The notes under the pieces are model-generated. The model saw nothing but the letters and a program-made list of their open reading frames with translations. It made no database searches and was not told the DNA's origin. Source: Hydrogenophaga sp. RAC07 (lineage in GTDB: Bacteria; Pseudomonadota; Gammaproteobacteria; Burkholderiales; Burkholderiaceae_C). From it: 64,000 bases of DNA. Position 1 is the stretch's first letter; the number at the start of each line of letters is the position of its first letter. The translations under genes were made by a program, and so were the position numbers. Of the stretch, positions 63,405-64,000 are shown in pieces. The stretch lies in the NCBI RefSeq assembly GCF_001713375.1, contig NZ_CP016449.1, positions 1,736,001-1,800,000 on the forward strand. The letters are read 5' to 3'.

Positions 63405-64000
63405 ATGTCCGCCGAGCCTTCCGTCCCCATGTACCTCACCGCCGCCCTCTACCAGTTTGTCGATCTGCCCGACTTCGCCGACCTGTGCGCACCGCTGCAG
63501 GCGTGCTGCGAGTCGAATGGCGTGAAAGGCACGCTGCTGATCGCGCGCGAAGGCATCAACGGCACCATCGCCGGGCCAGAAGCGGGTGTGCGCGCCGTGC
63601 TGGCGCACCTGCGGGCCGATGCGCGTCTGGCCCGCCTGCCCCACAAGGAATCGTGGAGCGATCACCCACCGTTTCACCGCATGAAGGTGCGGCTCAAGAA
63701 CGAGATCGTCACCCTGCGCGTGCCCGGTCTGGACCCGAACAAGACCGTGGGCCAATACGTGAAACCGCAAGACTGGAACGCCTTGCTGGCCGACCCGGAC
63801 GTGCTGGTGATCGACACCCGCAACGACTACGAGGTGGCCATTGGCACCTTTGCCGGCGCGGTCAACCCGAACATCAAGACCTTCACCGAACTGCCTGCCT
63901 GGCTGGACGCGCAGCCGGCTTTGCAGGATGGCAAGAAGCCCAAGGTGGCGATGTTCTGCACCGGCGGCATCCGCTGCGAAAAATCCACCGCGCTCATGAA
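63405..64000 (+). CDS. trhO: tRNA uridine(34) hydroxylase, rhodanese family (5' part only)
   Basis: The first 198 codons of a YceA/TrhO-type protein are present; the frame is still open at the window edge. TrhO makes 5-hydroxyuridine at tRNA position 34. The N-terminal acylphosphatase-like domain ([36 protein letters not shown]) is followed by the rhodanese domain ([32 protein letters not shown]) with the active-site loop [13 protein letters not shown], whose first cysteine is catalytic. ATG 63405 is preferred; ATG 63429 is a possible alternative. Confidence 0.9.
   Translation, partial: MSAEPSVPMYLTAALYQFVDLPDFADLCAPLQACCESNGVKGTLLIAREGINGTIAGPEAGVRAVLAHLRADARLARLPHKESWSDHPPFHRMKVRLKNEIVTLRVPGLDPNKTVGQYVKPQDWNALLADPDVLVIDTRNDYEVAIGTFAGAVNPNIKTFTELPAWLDAQPALQDGKKPKVAMFCTGGIRCEKSTALM

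Noticed and set aside
61362..63770. Open minus-strand frame of about 802 codons across the HDOD, patatin and trhO genes
   Set aside because: It crosses three real genes and their promoters and has shadow-type composition.
1..64000. Insertion sequences, prophage genes, CRISPR arrays, tRNA or rRNA genes
   Set aside because: I looked for transposase or integrase motifs, regularly spaced repeats and cloverleaf or rRNA signatures and found none.

Overview
The window is GC-rich, densely packed bacterial chromosome. Gene content and gene neighbourhoods (glnD-map, purL, argA, yciB-bolA-parvulin, a LIV-type transporter beside beta-oxidation genes) point to a betaproteobacterium of the Burkholderiales, most likely Comamonadaceae (Hydrogenophaga-like). 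That placement is inference from recalled gene content, not a phylogeny. I recognise 54 protein genes. I see no rRNA, tRNA, CRISPR array, prophage, integrase or insertion sequence.

Layout. 1-8.6 kb: ferredoxin-NADP reductase, DsbB, then (minus) a ribbon-helix-helix/PIN toxin-antitoxin pair directly upstream of argA, the HrpA helicase, and a FecR-SPOR exported protein. 8.8-18.1 kb: Tat-exported Rieske-type protein, glnD, map, purL and a phytanoyl-CoA-dioxygenase-like gene 1 nt after purL. 18.1-30.7 kb: DUF808 membrane protein, a TIR-transmembrane-periplasmic fusion, a hemerythrin behind an FNR-type box, an alpha/beta hydrolase, a DUF1624 membrane protein, parvulin-bolA-yciB, a zinc-PLC-like protein, a TerB-like protein, a luciferase-like oxidoreductase and the sulfur/redox run selO-msrB-cysK. 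30.8-50.4 kb: a plus-strand catabolic block with an acyl-CoA ligase, a five-gene LIV-type ABC transporter, fused enoyl-CoA hydratase/3-hydroxyacyl-CoA dehydrogenase, thiolase, acyl-CoA dehydrogenase, Dabb protein, two SDRs, thioesterase, CurA-like reductase, AidB-like flavoprotein, GST, GNAT and Ogt. 50.4-64 kb: CPA2 antiporter, two MFS exporters, a histidine kinase with a double-receiver regulator, Tex, two tandem HDOD proteins, a patatin-like lipase and the 5' part of trhO.

The 30.8-48 kb block reads as one physiological unit: uptake of an organic acid, CoA activation, beta-oxidation and CoA release. It carries two strong operator-like palindromes, one before the binding-protein gene and one on the promoter of the bifunctional beta-oxidation gene.

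The least ordinary signals are: (1) REP-like palindromic repeats carried in frame inside hrpA (an inverted pair), purL and tex; (2) the TIR protein that spans the membrane; (3) an FNR-type site at the class II position before a hemerythrin gene; (4) a perfect 20-bp palindrome before the binding-protein gene; (5) seven genes whose GATAAT-like -10 box lies 6-8 nt from the start codon, suggesting leaderless transcripts. No single locus is clearly a new defence or metabolic system; the TIR fusion is the best candidate.
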